Counted from the first letter of the stretch, positions 48,170 through 60,665 are shown. The stretch is DNA of 64,000 nt from Pseudomonadota bacterium (GCA_021785405.1 JAJYFF010000004.1:34720-98719), one strand, 5' to 3'. Translations and numbers: made by a program. The notes: generated by a model not told the origin, from the sequence alone.

Positions 48170-48199
48170 TTGACAGTCCGCGGTACCGATCCCTATAGT
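48170..48199 (+). promoter_or_regulatory. Main promoter of the dcw cluster (PmraZ)
   Basis: Perfect TTGACA, an 18-base spacer and TATAGT, the strongest sigma-70-type promoter in the window. Transcription should start near 48206, just ahead of the MraZ repeats. Confidence 0.8.
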
Positions 48200-48208
48200 G
48201 GCAGCAGG

Positions 48209-48233
48209 TGGGAAAAAGTGGGGAATAATGGGT
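48209..48233 (+). promoter_or_regulatory. MraZ operator: three TGGGN repeats
   Basis: TGGGA, TGGGG and TGGGT at 48209, 48219 and 48229, each separated by exactly five bases, match the known MraZ-binding boxes of the mra promoter. They lie just downstream of the predicted start site, and the third overlaps the ATG at 48228. MraZ binding here would repress its own operon. Confidence 0.85.
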
Positions 48234-48704
48234 CGTCCGGCCCATTCACCGATGTTTCGCGGCGCCAACAAGTTGACTCTCGACGCCAAGGGTCGGGTCG
48301 TGATGCCCACCCGCTATCGGGAGCGGCTGCAAGAAATCTGCGGGGGGCGCCTCGTGGTCACGGTCGACAAGGATCGGTGCCTGCTGATCTACCCGCTGCC
48401 CGATTGGGAATTGATCGAACGCAAGCTCATGCAACTGCCGACTTTGCATCCCCAGGCGCGGCGCCTGCAGCGCCTGATGGTCGGCCATGCGACCGAGGTC
48501 GAGCTCGACGGTCACGGTCGGCTGTTGCTGCCGCCGAAGCTGCGCGAGTTCGGCCTGTTGACCCGCGACGCGGTGTTGATCGGGCAGGGCATGCGGTTCG
48601 AGTTGTGGGATGAAGCGCATTGGGAGGCGCGACGCGAGGAATGGCTGGCAGGCGAGGACTCGGCGAGCGATCTGCCGGCAGAACTCGACACGTTGACGCT
48701 CTGA
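48228..48704 (+). CDS. mraZ: Transcriptional regulator MraZ
   Basis: A 158-residue AbrB-fold DNA-binding protein with two copies of the MraZ domain: NKLTLDAKGRVVMPTRYR and the second around DGHGRLLLPPKLREF. It represses the dcw cluster in E. coli. The ATG at 48228 has GGGGAA upstream and is chosen; the family usually starts at MFRGA, here the ATG at 48252, which lacks a ribosome site. If 48228 is used, the operator lies inside the translation start. Confidence 0.93.
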   Translation: MGRPAHSPMFRGANKLTLDAKGRVVMPTRYRERLQEICGGRLVVTVDKDRCLLIYPLPDWELIERKLMQLPTLHPQARRLQRLMVGHATEVELDGHGRLLLPPKLREFGLLTRDAVLIGQGMRFELWDEAHWEARREEWLAGEDSASDLPAELDTLTL

Positions 48705-48738
48705 TCGGTCGCGAGCGGCGCGAGAGCGTGGGGCTTCG

Positions 48739-49701
48739 ATGAGCGGCGAAGAATACGCGAACGGAACGCATTGGCCGGTGCTACGGGTGGAGGCCGTCGC
48801 CGCGCTGAACGTGAAGCCGGACGGGGTTTACCTGGACGCGACCTTCGGCCGCGGCGGTCACGCGGAGGCGATCCTGGAGCGCGTCGGTCCCGGCGGCAAG
48901 CTGCTCTGTCTCGACCGCGATCCGGACGCGGTCGCCGCGGCCCGCGCGCGCTTCGCGGCCGACCCGCGGGTCGCGATCTTCCTCGCGCGATTCTCCGAAC
49001 TCGCGGCCTGCGCGGACCGGGTCCGGCCGGGTCTGCGATTCGACGGGATCCTGTTCGACCTCGGCGTGTCCTCGCCGCAGCTCGACGATCCGGCGCGCGG
49101 CTTCAGCTTCTTGCAGGACGGTCCGCTCGACATGCGCATGGATCGCGGCGCCGGACCGAGTGCCGCCGACGTCGTGAACACCGCCGCCATGAGCGAGCTC
49201 GCGCGGATATTCCGCGAGTTCGGCGAGGAGCGGTTCGCGCTGCGGATCGCGCGCGCGATCGTCGCCGATCGCCAGAACGCGCCGTTCCGCCGCACGCTGC
49301 AGCTCGCCGAGATGATCGCGCGCGTGAGCCCGACCCGGGAACGCCACAAGCACCCGGCGACCCGGGTGTTCCAGGCGCTGCGGATCCACGTGAACAACGA
49401 GCTCGGCGAACTCGAGTCGGCGCTCGCCGCGGCGCTCGAGCGGCTCGAGCCGCACGGCCGGCTCGCCGTGATCAGCTTCCACTCGCTCGAGGATCGCATC
49501 GTGAAGCGCTTCCTGCGCCGGCACGCGTCGGCCGACCCGCTCTACGCGGGCTTGCCGCAGATCCCCGCGCACGCGCGTCCGCGGCTGCGGCTGGTCGGCA
49601 AGCCCGCGGTGCCCGACGACGCGGAGATCGAGCGCAACCCGCGCGCGCGCAGCGCCCGCTTGCGCGTCGCCGAGCGCTTGCCGACGGAGCTCGCGGCATG
49701 A
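48739..49701 (+). CDS. rsmH: 16S rRNA (cytosine-1402 N4)-methyltransferase
   Basis: A 320-residue SAM enzyme (MraW). GVYLDATFGRGGHAEAIL is the SAM loop, FDLGVSSPQLD and PTRERHKHPATRVFQALR are family motifs, and ISFHSLEDRIVKRF is near the C terminus. It modifies the same nucleotide, C1402, that RsmI methylates on the ribose; the two genes lie only 1.2 kb apart. Its stop overlaps the ftsL start by four bases. Confidence 0.96.
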   Translation: MSGEEYANGTHWPVLRVEAVAALNVKPDGVYLDATFGRGGHAEAILERVGPGGKLLCLDRDPDAVAAARARFAADPRVAIFLARFSELAACADRVRPGLRFDGILFDLGVSSPQLDDPARGFSFLQDGPLDMRMDRGAGPSAADVVNTAAMSELARIFREFGEERFALRIARAIVADRQNAPFRRTLQLAEMIARVSPTRERHKHPATRVFQALRIHVNNELGELESALAAALERLEPHGRLAVISFHSLEDRIVKRFLRRHASADPLYAGLPQIPAHARPRLRLVGKPAVPDDAEIERNPRARSARLRVAERLPTELAA

Positions 49702-49976
49702 GCGTGCGGCGCATCCTCTCGGTCGTGCTGCCCGCGCTCTGGTTCGCGGTGCTCGCGAGCGCGACCGCGGTCGTCTACGAGCGTTACGAGGCGCGCGTGC
49801 TGTTCGCGCGGCTCGAGCAGCTGAACGCGCAGCGCGACTCGCTGGACACCGAGCTCGGCCGGCTCGAGCTCGAGCAGAGCACCTGGTCGTCCAACGCGCT
49901 GGTCGAGAAGGCCGCGAGCGCGAAACTGCACATGGTGATGCCGCCGCCCGCCGACGTGCGGATCGTACGGCCGTGA
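49698..49976 (+). CDS. ftsL: Cell division protein FtsL
   Basis: A 92-residue bitopic protein with one membrane helix (about 9-26) and a periplasmic coiled coil rich in Glu, Leu and Arg (RLEQLNAQRDSLDTELGRLE). FtsL joins FtsB and FtsQ in the divisome and activates FtsWI. Starts and ends with 4-base overlaps (ATGA with rsmH, GTGA with ftsI). Family sequences are poorly conserved; position and topology settle the call. Confidence 0.9.
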   Translation: MSVRRILSVVLPALWFAVLASATAVVYERYEARVLFARLEQLNAQRDSLDTELGRLELEQSTWSSNALVEKAASAKLHMVMPPPADVRIVRP

Positions 49977-51703
49977 AGCCGCGTTCGGCCGAACACGACG
50001 TGCGCTACGGCAGGTACCGGTGGCGATCGGCGCTGGTGCTCGCGCTCGTGGTCGCGGGCGCGGCGCTGCTCGCCGCGCGCGCGGTGGACCTGCAGCTCGT
50101 CGACCACCGCTTCCTGCTGAAGCAGGGCGACGAGCGGGCGCTGCGGGTGATCACGATTCCGGCCCATCGCGGCGAGATCCTGGACCGCAACGGCGAGCCG
50201 CTCGCGATCAGCACGCCGGTCGACAGCGTCTGGGTGAACCCGCAGGTCCTCGATCGCAATCTCGACGAACTGCCGCGGCTCGCGCGGGCGCTGCACGAGC
50301 GCGGCCGCGTGCTCGCACGCCAGATCACCGGGCATCTCGACCGGCAGTTCCTCTACGTCGCGCGCCATCTGCCGCCCGACCAGTCGGCGCGGGTCAAGGC
50401 GCTCGACATTCCCGGCGTGTACCTGATGCGCGAATACCAGCGCTTCTACCCGGCCGGCGAGGTCACCGGGCACGTCGTCGGGTTCACCACGATCGACGAT
50501 CGCGGACAGGACGGGCTCGAACTCAGCTACGACCCGGTGCTCACCGGCGTCGATGGCGCCGAGCGCGTACTGCAGGACATGTACGGCGATTACGTGCAGG
50601 ACGTCGACAACATCCGGCCGCCGCGCCCGGGCCGCGATCTGGTGACGAGCATCGACCTGCGGATCCAGTACCTCGCCTACCGCGCGCTGAAGGCGGCGGT
50701 GCAGCGCTATCACGCGCGGGCCGGATCGGTCACCGTGATCGACTGCCGCACCGGCGAAGTGCTGGCGATGGCCGATCAGCCCTCGTTCAACCCGAACGAC
50801 CGCGCCCAGTACCGGCCGAACCTCTATCGCAATCGCGCCGCGACCGACATGTTCGAGCCCGGCTCGAGCATGAAGCCGTTCATCATCGCCGCCGCGCTCA
50901 CCTCGGGCGAGTACCACCCGGGCAGCATCGTCGACACGTCCCCGGGATACCTGAAGGTCGACGACAAGGTGTTCAGGGACGAGCAGGACTACGGCCCGAT
51001 CGACCTGTCGACGATCCTCGAGAAATCGAGCAACGTCGGGGCCGCGAAGGTCGCGCTGTCGCTGCCGCCCGAGCTCATCTGGAAGACCTTGACGAATCTC
51101 GGCTTCGGCCAGGTCAGCGGCAGCGACTTTCCCGGCGAATCCTCCGGCATCCTGACGAACTACACGCAGTGGCGCCCGATCCGGATCGCCACGCTGTCGC
51201 ACGGCTACGGCATCTCGGTGACCGCGCTGCAGCTCGCGCACGCCTACGCGACGATCGGCGCCTACGGTCTCGAGCGACCGATCAGCTTCGTGCGCGTCCA
51301 TGGGCCGGTACCCGGCGTGCGCGTGCTGCGCGCGAGCGTCGCGCGCTCGCTGATCGGCTTGATGCGCGACGTCGTTTCCGCCGCGGGCACCGCGCCCGCG
51401 GCCGCGGTCGTCGGCTATCAGGTCGCCGGCAAGACCGGCACGGCATGGATCTCCGACGCCGGCGGCTACTCGACCCACCAGTACCGCGCGGTGTTCGCGG
51501 GCCTCGTGCCCGCGTCCCATCCGCGTCTCGCGACCGTCGTCGTGATCGACCAGCCGAGCGGACCGCTCTACTACGGCGGTGAAGTCGCCGCCCCGGTGTT
51601 CTCGAGCGTGATGACGGGGGCGATGCGGCTGCTCGACGTGCCGCCGGACAATCTGCAGGCGATGCCGGCGACGACGCTCGTGCGCCTCGACGAGGCCCCA
51701 TGA
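49973..51703 (+). CDS. ftsI: Septal peptidoglycan transpeptidase FtsI (PBP3)
   Basis: A 576-residue class B penicillin-binding protein. One N-terminal anchor (about 17-37), the non-catalytic pedestal with RGEILDRNGEPLA, and the transpeptidase domain with the active-site SSMK at 298-301, the second motif as SSN in EKSSNVG, and KTG at 487-489. It crosslinks septal murein and is a beta-lactam target. GTG start overlapping ftsL. Confidence 0.96.
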   Translation: MKPRSAEHDVRYGRYRWRSALVLALVVAGAALLAARAVDLQLVDHRFLLKQGDERALRVITIPAHRGEILDRNGEPLAISTPVDSVWVNPQVLDRNLDELPRLARALHERGRVLARQITGHLDRQFLYVARHLPPDQSARVKALDIPGVYLMREYQRFYPAGEVTGHVVGFTTIDDRGQDGLELSYDPVLTGVDGAERVLQDMYGDYVQDVDNIRPPRPGRDLVTSIDLRIQYLAYRALKAAVQRYHARAGSVTVIDCRTGEVLAMADQPSFNPNDRAQYRPNLYRNRAATDMFEPGSSMKPFIIAAALTSGEYHPGSIVDTSPGYLKVDDKVFRDEQDYGPIDLSTILEKSSNVGAAKVALSLPPELIWKTLTNLGFGQVSGSDFPGESSGILTNYTQWRPIRIATLSHGYGISVTALQLAHAYATIGAYGLERPISFVRVHGPVPGVRVLRASVARSLIGLMRDVVSAAGTAPAAAVVGYQVAGKTGTAWISDAGGYSTHQYRAVFAGLVPASHPRLATVVVIDQPSGPLYYGGEVAAPVFSSVMTGAMRLLDVPPDNLQAMPATTLVRLDEAP

Positions 51704-53223
51704 GCGCCGCGAGCGGGACCTCAGGCCGCGTCGGGCTCGCCGATCTGCTCCGGGGGATCGCGGCGATTCCGGACACCTCGGTCGGAATCCGCGACCTCGC
51801 CCTCGACAGCCGCGAGGTCCAGCGCGACGGGCTGTTCCTCGCAGTGCGCGGCCGCGGCGCTCACGGACTCGCCTACGTCGACGAGGCGGTGCGCCGCGGC
51901 GCCGCCGCGGTGCTCTGGGAGCCCGCGGGGAGCGACCGTCCGCCCGTGCTCCCGCCGTCGGTGTTCGCCGCGCCCGTCGAGGCGCTGGCGCGGCACGCGG
52001 GCGCGATCGCCGACCGGTTCTTCGGCCGTCCGTCGGCCACGCTCGCGGTCCACGGGATCACCGGCACGAACGGCAAGACGACCTGCGCGCTGCTGCTCGC
52101 GCAGACGCTCACCCGGCTCGGTGCGCACACCGGGTACCTCGGCACGCTCGGCTGGGGCGCGATCGGCGCGCTGCAAGCGCAGAGCCACACGACGCCGGAC
52201 GTCGTCACCGTCCACCGCCGGCTCGCCGCGCTGCGCGACGCGGGGATGCGCGAAGTCGCGGTCGAGGTGTCCTCGCATGCGCTCGATCAGGGGCGCGTCG
52301 ACGGCGTGCGCTTCGCGAGCGCCGCGTTCACGAACTTGAGCCGCGACCACCTCGACTATCACGGGACGATGCAGGCGTACGGCGACGCGAAGTCGAAGCT
52401 GTTCGCGACCGATGGGCTGCGGCGGATCGTGATCCATGCCGGCGACGCCTTCGGGCGCGAACTGCTCCGCCGGCACGCGGGCCGCGCGCCGCGAACCGCG
52501 GTGTGGGTCGGCGGCGACGCCGCCGATGCCGATGCGCCCGCGGAGCAGCGCTTGCACGCTCACCGCGTCGCGGTCGAGCGGCGCGGCTTGCGGCTCGACC
52601 TCGCCGGCACGTTCGGCACGGCGACCGTGCACACGCCGCTGATCGGGCGCTTCAACGCCGAGAACGCCGTGCTCGTGCTCGGGATCGCGGCCGCGGCCGG
52701 CGCGCCGCTCGCCGAGGCCGCGGCGGTGCTCGCGGCGGTGGAGCCGCCGCCGGGTCGCATGCAGGTGGTCGCGACCGACCGCGACGACCGACCGCTCGCG
52801 GTGATCGACTACGCGCACACGCCGGATGCGCTCGCGAAGGCCCTCGGTGCGCTGCGCGAGCACTGTCGCGGCGCCCTGTGGTGCGTGTTCGGCTGCGGCG
52901 GCGACCGCGACGCCGGCAAGCGTGCGCTGATGGGCGCGGTCGCCGATGGCCTCGCGGATCACCTGATCGTCACCGACGACAATCCGCGCTCCGAGGACCC
53001 GGCGGCGATCACCGCCGCGATCCTCGGCGGGATCAAGATCCACCCGGCGCGGGTGATCCACGACCGCGCGCGCGCGATCGGCGAGGCGCTCGCGGCGGCC
53101 GCGGCGGGCGACGTCGTGCTGATCGCGGGCAAGGGCCACGAGGACTACCAGATCTACGGCGATCGGCGGCGCGAGTTCAGCGATCTCGTCGAGGCGCGGC
53201 GGGCGCTCGGGGAGGCGGCATGA
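51700..53223 (+). CDS. murE: UDP-MurNAc-tripeptide synthetase (meso-DAP adding)
   Basis: A 507-residue Mur ligase adding the third stem amino acid. ATP loop [10 protein letters not shown], the lysine region and the residue-specificity motif DNPRSEDP, which marks meso-diaminopimelate rather than lysine as substrate. This agrees with mpl elsewhere in the window. Starts with a 4-base overlap with ftsI and ends with one into murF. Confidence 0.96.
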   Translation: MSAASGTSGRVGLADLLRGIAAIPDTSVGIRDLALDSREVQRDGLFLAVRGRGAHGLAYVDEAVRRGAAAVLWEPAGSDRPPVLPPSVFAAPVEALARHAGAIADRFFGRPSATLAVHGITGTNGKTTCALLLAQTLTRLGAHTGYLGTLGWGAIGALQAQSHTTPDVVTVHRRLAALRDAGMREVAVEVSSHALDQGRVDGVRFASAAFTNLSRDHLDYHGTMQAYGDAKSKLFATDGLRRIVIHAGDAFGRELLRRHAGRAPRTAVWVGGDAADADAPAEQRLHAHRVAVERRGLRLDLAGTFGTATVHTPLIGRFNAENAVLVLGIAAAAGAPLAEAAAVLAAVEPPPGRMQVVATDRDDRPLAVIDYAHTPDALAKALGALREHCRGALWCVFGCGGDRDAGKRALMGAVADGLADHLIVTDDNPRSEDPAAITAAILGGIKIHPARVIHDRARAIGEALAAAAAGDVVLIAGKGHEDYQIYGDRRREFSDLVEARRALGEAA

Positions 53224-54593
53224 ATCGCACCCTCGGCGAGGCGGCGGCCGCGGTCGGCGGGCGGCTGGCGGGTCCCGACCGCGCCTATGCGTCGGTGTCG
53301 ACCGACACCCGCACGCTCGACGCGGGCGCGCTGTTCGTCGCGCTGCGCGGCCCGAACTTCGACGGCGCCGACTTCCTCGAGGCCGCCGCCGCCGCCGGGG
53401 CGGTCGGCGCGATCGTCGAGCGCCGCGCGCCGGTCGCTTTGCCGCAGATCCTCGTCGGCGACACCTTGCGGGCGCTGCAGCGGCTCGCTCAGGTCTGGCG
53501 CGACGCGTTCCGCTTGCCGGTCGTCGCGGTCGCCGGCAGCAACGGCAAGACCACGACCAAGGAGATGATCGCCGCGATCCTCGCGCGGCGCGGCCCGTGC
53601 CTCGCGACCCGGGGAAACTTCAACAATCACATCGGCGTGCCGCTCACGCTGCTGCGGCTCGAGCCCGAGCATCAGGCGGCGGTCGTCGAGATCGGCGCGA
53701 ACCGGATCGGCGACGTCGCCGCGTTGATGGCGATCGTCCGGCCGACCGTCGGTCTGGTCACGAACGCGGGCGCGGAACACCTCGAGGGGTTCGGTGACCT
53801 CGACGGCGTCGCGCGCGGCGAGGGGGAGGCGATCGGCGGCCTCGAGCCCGACGCGACCGCGGTGATCAACGCGGACGATCATTACGCGGATTACTGGCGC
53901 GGCCTCGCCGGCACGCGCCGCGTGCTGGGCTTCGGCCTCGGCGCGACCGCCGAGTTCCGCGCGCGCGATCCGGTGCTCGGGATCGAGGGCGGCGAGTTCG
54001 CGATGCGCTTCGATCTCGATTGCCCCCTCGGCCGCGAGCCGATGCTGGTGCACGCCGGCGGCACGCACAACGTGCGCAACGCGGCCGCCGCGGCCGCCGC
54101 GGCCTACGCGGCCGGCGCGTCGATCGATGCGATCGGTGCGGGGCTCGCCGACTTCCGGCCGGTCGCGGGGCGGCTGCAGCTCAAGCCCGGCGCGCGCGGC
54201 AGCTGGATCATCGACGATTCGTACAACGCCAATCCGAGCTCGGTGCGCGCCGCGATCGACGTGCTCGGCACCCTCCCGGGCACGAAATGGCTGGTGCTCG
54301 GCGACATGGCCGAGCTCGGACCCGGCGGCCCGGACCGCCACGCCGAGATCGGCGCGGCGGCGCGGGCGGGCGGCGTCGAGCGCTTGTTCGCGGTCGGTCC
54401 GCTGACGGCGCGCGCGGTCGACGCGTTCGGCGCGGGCGGCGAGTGGTTCGAGGACGCCGACGCGCTCGTGCGCCGGCTGCGGACGCAACTCGGACCGACC
54501 GTCACGGTGCTGGTCAAGGGCTCGCGCGTGAATCGTCTGGAGCGCGTGGTCGAGGCGCTCGCGGCCGCGGGCGCAGGCGCGAGGGAGGGCTGA
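53220..54593 (+). CDS. murF: UDP-MurNAc-tripeptide D-alanyl-D-alanine ligase
   Basis: A 457-residue Mur ligase attaching D-Ala-D-Ala, the dipeptide made by Ddl encoded downstream. The ATP loop is [13 protein letters not shown], with [15 protein letters not shown] and [14 protein letters not shown] as family signatures. The Ala-rich stretches near residues 55 and 285 are composition effects of high GC. It is separated from mraY by four bases, the only junction from rsmH to ftsQ without an overlap. Confidence 0.96.
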   Translation: MNRTLGEAAAAVGGRLAGPDRAYASVSTDTRTLDAGALFVALRGPNFDGADFLEAAAAAGAVGAIVERRAPVALPQILVGDTLRALQRLAQVWRDAFRLPVVAVAGSNGKTTTKEMIAAILARRGPCLATRGNFNNHIGVPLTLLRLEPEHQAAVVEIGANRIGDVAALMAIVRPTVGLVTNAGAEHLEGFGDLDGVARGEGEAIGGLEPDATAVINADDHYADYWRGLAGTRRVLGFGLGATAEFRARDPVLGIEGGEFAMRFDLDCPLGREPMLVHAGGTHNVRNAAAAAAAAYAAGASIDAIGAGLADFRPVAGRLQLKPGARGSWIIDDSYNANPSSVRAAIDVLGTLPGTKWLVLGDMAELGPGGPDRHAEIGAAARAGGVERLFAVGPLTARAVDAFGAGGEWFEDADALVRRLRTQLGPTVTVLVKGSRVNRLERVVEALAAAGAGAREG

Positions 54594-54597
54594 CGCG

Positions 54598-55683
54598 ATG
54601 CTGCTCTATCTCGCCGAATACCTGATGCGGACCCACTCGGCCTTCCGCGTGTTCCAGTACCTCACGCTGCGGGCGATCCTCGCGGCGATCACCGGCCTCG
54701 CGATCGCGCTGTTCGTCGGCCCGCGGATGATCGCGGCCCTGTCGCGCTACCAGATCGGCCAGCGGGTGCGCAGCGACGGCCCGAAGTCGCACCTGCCGAA
54801 GGCCGGGACGCCGACGATGGGCGGCGGGCTCATCCTGGTCGCGATCGCGCTCGGCACCCTGCTGTGGTCGGACCTCGTGAACCGCTTCGTCTGGGTGCTG
54901 CTCGCGACCACGCTGGCGTTCGGCGCGATCGGGTTCTACGACGATTACCTGAAGCTCGTCGTCGGCAACTCGCGGGGCCTCGCGGCGCGCTACAAGTACC
55001 TCGCGCAGTCGGTCGCGGGCATCGGCGCGGCGTACGCGCTGTACCACTTCCATCGATCGCCCGACGAAACCTCGCTCTACGTGCCGTTCTTCAAGACGGT
55101 CGCGGTGCCGATGGGTGCGGTCGGGTTCGTCGCGCTCTCCTATTTCGTGATCGTCGGCAGCAGCAACGCGGTGAACCTGACCGACGGCCTCGATGGGCTC
55201 GCGATCATGCCCGCGGTGATGGTCGCCGCCGCGCTCGGCGTGTTCGCCTACGCGACCGGCAACTTCAAGTTCGCCGACTACCTGCACATCCCGTACATCC
55301 CCGGCGCCGGCGAGGTGCTGGTCTTCAGCGCGACGCTGGTCGGCGCGGGGCTCGGCTTCCTGTGGTTCAACGCCTATCCCGCGCAGGTGTTCATGGGCGA
55401 CGTCGGTGCGCTCGCGATCGGCGCGAGCCTCGGCACCGCGGCGGTGATCGTGCGCCAGGAGATCGTGCTGTTCGTGATGGGGGGCGTGTTCGTCCTCGAG
55501 ACCGTCTCGGTGATGCTGCAGGTCGCGTCGTTCAAGCTGACCGGCAAGCGGCTGTTCCGGATGGCGCCGATCCATCACCACTTCGAATTGAAAGGATGGG
55601 CGGAGCCGAAGGTGATCGTGCGCTTCTGGATCATCAGCTTCGTGCTGGTGCTGGCGGGGTTGGCGACATTGAAAATCCGATGA
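54598..55683 (+). CDS. mraY: Phospho-MurNAc-pentapeptide transferase
   Basis: A 361-residue, ten-helix membrane enzyme making lipid I from UDP-MurNAc-pentapeptide and undecaprenyl phosphate. [18 protein letters not shown] with the catalytic aspartates, [10 protein letters not shown] and the C-terminal [12 protein letters not shown] are all present. Start ATG at 54598; four-base overlap into murD. Confidence 0.97.
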   Translation: MLLYLAEYLMRTHSAFRVFQYLTLRAILAAITGLAIALFVGPRMIAALSRYQIGQRVRSDGPKSHLPKAGTPTMGGGLILVAIALGTLLWSDLVNRFVWVLLATTLAFGAIGFYDDYLKLVVGNSRGLAARYKYLAQSVAGIGAAYALYHFHRSPDETSLYVPFFKTVAVPMGAVGFVALSYFVIVGSSNAVNLTDGLDGLAIMPAVMVAAALGVFAYATGNFKFADYLHIPYIPGAGEVLVFSATLVGAGLGFLWFNAYPAQVFMGDVGALAIGASLGTAAVIVRQEIVLFVMGGVFVLETVSVMLQVASFKLTGKRLFRMAPIHHHFELKGWAEPKVIVRFWIISFVLVLAGLATLKIR

Positions 55684-56993
55684 GCGTCGTCGTGATCGGC
55701 CTCGGCAAGACGGGCGTTTCCTGCGTGCGCCACCTGGCGCGGCGCGGCGTCGCCGTGCGCGTGACCGATTCGCGCGCGTCGCCGCCGGGGCTCGCCGCGC
55801 TCGCCGATCTCGCCGCGCGCGTGGACCTGCGCCTCGGCGGATTCGACGAATCGGTCCTCGACGGCGCGAGCCAGGTGCTGATCTCGCCGGGCGTGTCGCT
55901 CGAGGAGCCGATCGCGCGTGCCGCGCGCCGGCGCGGCCTCGAGATCGTCGGCGACGTGGAACTGTTCGCGCGCGAGGCGCGCGCGCCGACGATCGGCATC
56001 ACCGGCACCAACGGCAAGAGCACCGTGACGAGCTTGGTCGCGCACATGGCCGCGGCCGCGGGCCGGCGCGTGCTCGCCGGCGGCAATCTCGGCGACCCGG
56101 CGCTCGACTTGCTCGCGCGCCCGGTGCCCGAGCTGTACGTGCTCGAGCTGTCGAGCTTTCAGCTGGAGACGACCTCCTCGCTCGAGCTGCGGGCGGCGAC
56201 GGTGCTCAACCTGAGCCCGGACCATCTCGATCGCTACGCGTCGATCGAGGCGTACGCGGCTGCGAAGGGACGGATCTTCCGGCACGCGGCCGCGGCGGTG
56301 CTGAACGCGGACGACCCGCGGGTGTTCGCGATGCGGCCCGAGCGCGCGGCCGTGACGACGTTCTCGGTGCGCCGGGCCGACGCCGATTTCGCGCTCGCGG
56401 GCGACGTGCTGGTGCGCCGCGGGGTGCCGCTGCTCGCGCAATCGCGGCTGAAGATCGCGGGACGGCACAACGCGGCCAACGCGCTCGCCGCGCTCGCGCT
56501 CGGCGAGGCGGTCGGCCTCGAACTCGACGCGATGACGCGCGCGCTCGAGACCTTCCCGGGACTGCCGCACCGCTCCGAGTGGATCGCGGACATCGACGGC
56601 GTGCGCTACCTCGACGACTCGAAGGGCACGAACGTCGGTGCGACCCTCGCCGCGGTGGAGGGGAGCGATCGGCCGCTGGTGATGATCCTCGGCGGCGACG
56701 GCAAGGGGCAGAACTTCGCGCCACTCGCGGCCGTGTTCCGCGGGCGGGTGCGGGCCGCGGTGCTGATCGGCCGCGACGCGCCGGCGCTCGCGGCGGCGAT
56801 CGGCTGCCTCTGTCCGATCGAGCGTGCGGCGTCGCTGCCCGAGGCGGTCGCCGCCGCCGCGCGGCTCGCGCGAGCCGGCGACGCGGTGCTGCTGTCGCCC
56901 GCGTGCGCGAGTCTCGACATGTTCCGCGACTACGCCGAGCGCGGCGAGGTGTTCGCCGCCGCGGTGCGCGCCCTCCCGGGGGAGCGCGCGTGA
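55680..56993 (+). CDS. murD: UDP-MurNAc-L-alanine:D-glutamate ligase
   Basis: A 437-residue Mur ligase adding D-glutamate. [16 protein letters not shown] forms the N-terminal fold, [14 protein letters not shown] the ATP loop, LSSFQLE and [10 protein letters not shown] the central motifs, and the conserved DSKGTN and [10 protein letters not shown] follow. Four-base overlaps at both ends (ATGA with mraY, GTGA into ftsW). Confidence 0.96.
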   Translation: MSVVVIGLGKTGVSCVRHLARRGVAVRVTDSRASPPGLAALADLAARVDLRLGGFDESVLDGASQVLISPGVSLEEPIARAARRRGLEIVGDVELFAREARAPTIGITGTNGKSTVTSLVAHMAAAAGRRVLAGGNLGDPALDLLARPVPELYVLELSSFQLETTSSLELRAATVLNLSPDHLDRYASIEAYAAAKGRIFRHAAAAVLNADDPRVFAMRPERAAVTTFSVRRADADFALAGDVLVRRGVPLLAQSRLKIAGRHNAANALAALALGEAVGLELDAMTRALETFPGLPHRSEWIADIDGVRYLDDSKGTNVGATLAAVEGSDRPLVMILGGDGKGQNFAPLAAVFRGRVRAAVLIGRDAPALAAAIGCLCPIERAASLPEAVAAAARLARAGDAVLLSPACASLDMFRDYAERGEVFAAAVRALPGERA

Positions 56994-58177
56994 GCGGCAC
57001 GACCTTGACCCAGGGGCTGCGGGTCCGCGATCGGATGCCCTTCGCCTGGGACCCGATCACGCTCGGGATCGCGGCCGCGCTGTTCCTGGTCGGCTTGATC
57101 ATGGTCACCTCGGCGTCGATGTCGATCGCCGGCCGCGACTACGGCAACCCGTTCTATTTCCTCGAGCGGCAGTTCGTCTACGGCTTCCTCGGGATCGGCT
57201 TCGCGTGGGTCGTCGCGCAGCTGCCGACGCGGCTGTGGGAGCGCTACAGCACCGTGCTGCTGCTCGCCGGGCTGGCGGTGCTGCTGGTGGTGCTGATCCC
57301 GGGGATCGGCGTGAGGATCAACGGCTCGCGGCGCTGGCTGCGGCTCGGTCCCGCGAGCTTCCAGGTCTCGGAGCTCGCGCGGGTGCTGATCGTGAATTGG
57401 GTCTGCGGATACTGCGTGCGCAAGCGCGCCGAGCTCGAGGAGACGTTGCGCGGGATCGCGAAGCCGATCGGGGTGATCGTCGTGGCCTCGGTGCTGCTGC
57501 TCGCGGAGCCGGACTTCGGTGCGACCGCGGTGTTGTTCGTGACCGGTCTCGCGGTGTTGTTCGTCGCCGGCGCGCGCCTGCGCTACGTGCTGCTGCTGTT
57601 GCTCACCGGGACCGCCGCGCTCGCGGTGCTGGCGTTCACCTCGGCCTACCGGCTGAAGCGGCTCACCGTGTTCCTCCACCCGTGGAACGATCCGTTCAAC
57701 AGCGGCTTCCAGCTCACCCAGTCGCTGATCGCGTTCGGCCGCGGCTCGCTGTTCGGGGTCGGCCTCGGCAACAGCGTGCAGAAGCTGTTCTACCTGCCCG
57801 AGGCGCACACCGACTTCGTGTTCGCGGTGCTCGCCGAGGAGCTCGGCCTCGTCGGCGTGTTCGGCGTGATCGCGCTGTTCGTCGCGCTCGTGTGGCGGGC
57901 GGTCGTGGTCTCGCGGATGGCAGCGCGCGCCGGATTGCACTATCAGGCGTACCTCGCGCTGTCCTTCGGCGTCTGGGTCGGCCTGCAGGCGGCGATCAAC
58001 ATGGGCGTCGACATGGGCGTGCTGCCGACCAAGGGACTCACGCTGCCGCTGATCAGTTACGGCCGCAGCAGCCTGCTGGTCACGCTCGCGTGGATCGGGG
58101 TGCTGCTGCGGATCCACCACGAGGTCAAGTGCGCGTCGCGGGCCGCGGTGATGCGTCCGGCCGGGGGCGAGCGATGA
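56990..58177 (+). CDS. ftsW: Septal peptidoglycan glycosyltransferase FtsW
   Basis: A 395-residue SEDS-family polymerase with about ten membrane helices that extends glycan strands at the septum with Fts[17 protein letters not shown] and the loop [18 protein letters not shown] are diagnostic; the latter reads GRSS where many homologues have GGSS. The GTG start overlaps the murD stop; an ATG 45 bases later is an alternative. Confidence 0.95.
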   Translation: MSGTTLTQGLRVRDRMPFAWDPITLGIAAALFLVGLIMVTSASMSIAGRDYGNPFYFLERQFVYGFLGIGFAWVVAQLPTRLWERYSTVLLLAGLAVLLVVLIPGIGVRINGSRRWLRLGPASFQVSELARVLIVNWVCGYCVRKRAELEETLRGIAKPIGVIVVASVLLLAEPDFGATAVLFVTGLAVLFVAGARLRYVLLLLLTGTAALAVLAFTSAYRLKRLTVFLHPWNDPFNSGFQLTQSLIAFGRGSLFGVGLGNSVQKLFYLPEAHTDFVFAVLAEELGLVGVFGVIALFVALVWRAVVVSRMAARAGLHYQAYLALSFGVWVGLQAAINMGVDMGVLPTKGLTLPLISYGRSSLLVTLAWIGVLLRIHHEVKCASRAAVMRPAGGER

Positions 58178-59255
58178 TCGGCGGTCCCGTGCTGATCGCG
58201 GCCGGCGGCACCGGCGGGCACGTGTTCCCGGCGCTCGCGGTCGCCCGCGCGCTGCGCGAGCGGGGCGTCGCGGTCGTGTGGCTCGGCACCGCCGGCGGCA
58301 TGGAAGCGCGCGTCGTGCCCGCGAACGGCTTCGCGATCGAATGGGTGCGCGTCGCCGGGATCCGCGGCAAGGGCGCGGGCGCCTGGCTGCTCGCGCCGTT
58401 TCGGCTCGCGCGGGCGGTCGTCGATGCGATCGGGGTGATGCGTCGCCGCCGGCCGGGGGTGGTCCTCGGGGCCGGCGGGTTCGTCAGCGGGCCGGGCGGG
58501 ATCGCCGCTTGGCTGTTGCGGATCCCGCTGTTGATCCACGAACAGAATGCGGTCGCCGGCCTCACCAACCGCTGGCTCGCCCGGCTCGCGCGCGAGGTGC
58601 TCGAGGCGTTCCCGGGCAGCTTCGGCCCGGGGGTGCGGGCACGCTGCATCGGCAATCCGGTGCGCGCCGACATCGCGGCGATCCCGCCGCCGGCGCTGCG
58701 TTTCGCGGACCGCGCCGGACGGGCGCGCGTGCTCGTGATCGGCGGCAGCCAGGGGGCGCGGCGCTTGAACGAACTCCTACCGGAGGCGGTCGCGCGGCTC
58801 GCGCCGGCCGCCCGACCGGAGATCCTGCATCAAACCGGCGCACGCCATCTCGAGGCGACCCGGGCCGCGTACGCGCGCGCGGGCGTCGCTGCCGAGGTCC
58901 GCGCGTTCATCGACGACATGGCCGCGGCTTACGCGTGGGCGGACTTCGCGATCTGCCGCGCCGGTGCGCTCACGATCGCGGAGCTGCAGGCGGCCGGCCT
59001 CGGCGCGATCCTGGTGCCGTTCCCGGCGGCGGTGGACGACCACCAGACGCGCAATGCCGAGTTCCTGGTGCGCGCCGGCGCCGCGGTGCTCGCGCCGGAG
59101 GCGGGTCTCGATGCCGAGCGGCTGGCGGGCGCGATCGCGGCGCTCGCGGACGATCGGGCGCGGCGCCGGCAGATGGCCGAGGCGGCGCGCGCGGGCGGGG
59201 TCACGGATGCGGCGGCGACGCTCGCGGACCTGTGCATCGCCGCGGGGGGCGCGCG

Positions 59256-59259
<4 letters not shown>
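58174..59259 (+). CDS. murG: Lipid II synthase (UDP-GlcNAc transferase)
   Basis: A 361-residue GT-B enzyme adding GlcNAc to lipid I at the inner membrane face. The G-loop [14 protein letters not shown] begins near residue 9; [27 protein letters not shown] and the acceptor/donor-binding [16 protein letters not shown] are present. Four-base overlap with ftsW and into murC. Confidence 0.96.
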
Positions 59260-60661
<1,402 letters not shown>

Positions 60662-60665
<4 letters not shown>

